This document shows, one piece after another, positions 63,618-64,000 of a stretch of DNA of 64,000 nucleotides. The notes under the pieces were generated by a model, which was not told the origin of the DNA, did not search any database, and saw nothing but the letters and a program-made list of their open reading frames with translations. The stretch lies in assembly GCA_035528575.1 (NCBI GenBank), contig DATKYK010000036.1, positions 1 to 64,000 on the forward strand, written 5' to 3'. Source of the stretch: Dehalococcoidia bacterium (GTDB lineage Bacteria; Chloroflexota; Dehalococcoidia; E44-bin15). Numbering within the stretch: position 1 is the first letter of the stretch; each line of letters opens with the position of its first letter. The position numbers and the translations under genes were made by a program.

Positions 63618-64000
63618 ATGCTACATTGTGATAGGGGGGAATGCAAAATACCAGGTGACATTTACGAGCGGCTAAAAAACGGCCTATTAGAGCTTGACAT
63701 GGATGCTGCAGTCGATGCTGCTAAGTCGGTAGCGCAGACAGGCGACCCCCAGGCTGTTAAAGGTGCTGTAGATGCGGTTACCGAGGCGTTACAAACTGTG
63801 GGTAAAAGGTTTCAAGACGGGGAGTGGTATCTGGCTGAACTGGTATATGCAGGTGAGATATCCAAGGAGACGATGAATATCCTGTCGCCCCTGATGGAGG
63901 CCGGAGCGATGGAGACAGCAGGGACCATAGTGATAGGCACTGTAGCGGGCGATTTGCACGACCTTGGCAAGAACATCTTCATAACCTATGCGAAGAGCGC
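63618..64000 (+). CDS. Corrinoid (B12-binding) methyltransferase carrier protein, 3' end outside window
   Basis: First ~127 residues of a MtbC/MtaC-type corrinoid protein. The helical cap domain IYERLKNGLLELDMDAAVDA ... YLAELVYAGEISKETMNILS precedes the B12 domain start IVIGTVAGDLHDLGKNI, which carries the DxHxxG motif whose His ligates cobalt. The window ends about 15 residues after it. ATG 63618 opens the frame but has no clear ribosome site. Such proteins shuttle methyl groups between a substrate-specific methyltransferase (methanol, methylamines, aryl ethers) and a second enzyme. The partner genes are outside the window. Confidence 0.88.
   Translation, partial: MLHCDRGECKIPGDIYERLKNGLLELDMDAAVDAAKSVAQTGDPQAVKGAVDAVTEALQTVGKRFQDGEWYLAELVYAGEISKETMNILSPLMEAGAMETAGTIVIGTVAGDLHDLGKNIFITYAKS

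Overview
The window looks like a chromosome segment from an uncultured anaerobic bacterium. Indications are oxygen-sensitive chemistry (2-oxoacid:ferredoxin oxidoreductase, HgdB/Bcr-type [4Fe-4S] dehydratase or reductase subunits, a corrinoid methyl carrier), frequent GTG/TTG starts behind strong GGAGG sites, and dockerin/cohesin modules. A Chloroflexota (Dehalococcoidia-like) host is my best guess, but this rests on gene content only; there is no rRNA or marker gene here.

Region 1 (1-12.8 kb) is one plus-strand catabolic run with tight spacing: two adjacent family III CoA-transferases (the first cut by the window edge), a zinc alcohol dehydrogenase, a phytoene-desaturase-like FAD oxidoreductase, a third CoA-transferase, two HgdB/BcrB/BcrC-family subunits, a 2x[4Fe-4S] ferredoxin, the alpha, beta and gamma subunits of a 2-oxoacid:ferredoxin oxidoreductase, and a D-2-hydroxyacid dehydrogenase. 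The set fits activation of an organic acid to its CoA ester followed by a ferredoxin-driven radical dehydration or ring reduction. The ATPase activator that such enzymes need is not in the window.

Region 2 (12.8-63.6 kb) is a genomic island devoted to a surface glycan. Its left edge carries the 3' half of a tRNA-Lys gene, cut at the anticodon loop, beside the C-terminal stub of a tyrosine recombinase. Its right edge carries a second, different tyrosine-recombinase stub. Between them lie about 15 glycosyltransferases, eight methyltransferases, GDP-fucose genes (gmd-fcl), 3,5-epimerase / NAD-epimerase / 4-ketoreductase deoxysugar genes, two pyruvyltransferase + F420-hydrogenase-beta-like pairs, an ABC flippase, a hexapeptide acyltransferase, a nucleotidyltransferase, an alkaline-phosphatase-fold hydrolase and a radical SAM protein. 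Most sugar genes are AT-richer than region 1. No priming phosphoglycosyltransferase, Wzy polymerase or oligosaccharyltransferase was recognised; two Wzx-type flippase genes are present only as decayed remnants.

The island has been rearranged heavily. It contains four tandem mosaic GT2 paralogues (43.2-47.3 kb), duplicated and triplicated modules, gene stubs, gene-flanking direct repeats, and a non-autonomous MITE-like element (about 123 bp, 13-bp terminal inverted repeats, 5-bp target duplications) in three full and two partial copies. This looks like a glycan-diversification locus that works by cassette duplication and gene conversion.

Region 3 (59.9-64 kb) holds a repeat-rich spacer, a secreted protein with two von Willebrand-like domains, Pro-Thr linkers, a cohesin-like domain and a dockerin, then the right recombinase stub and the start of a corrinoid methyltransferase-carrier protein.
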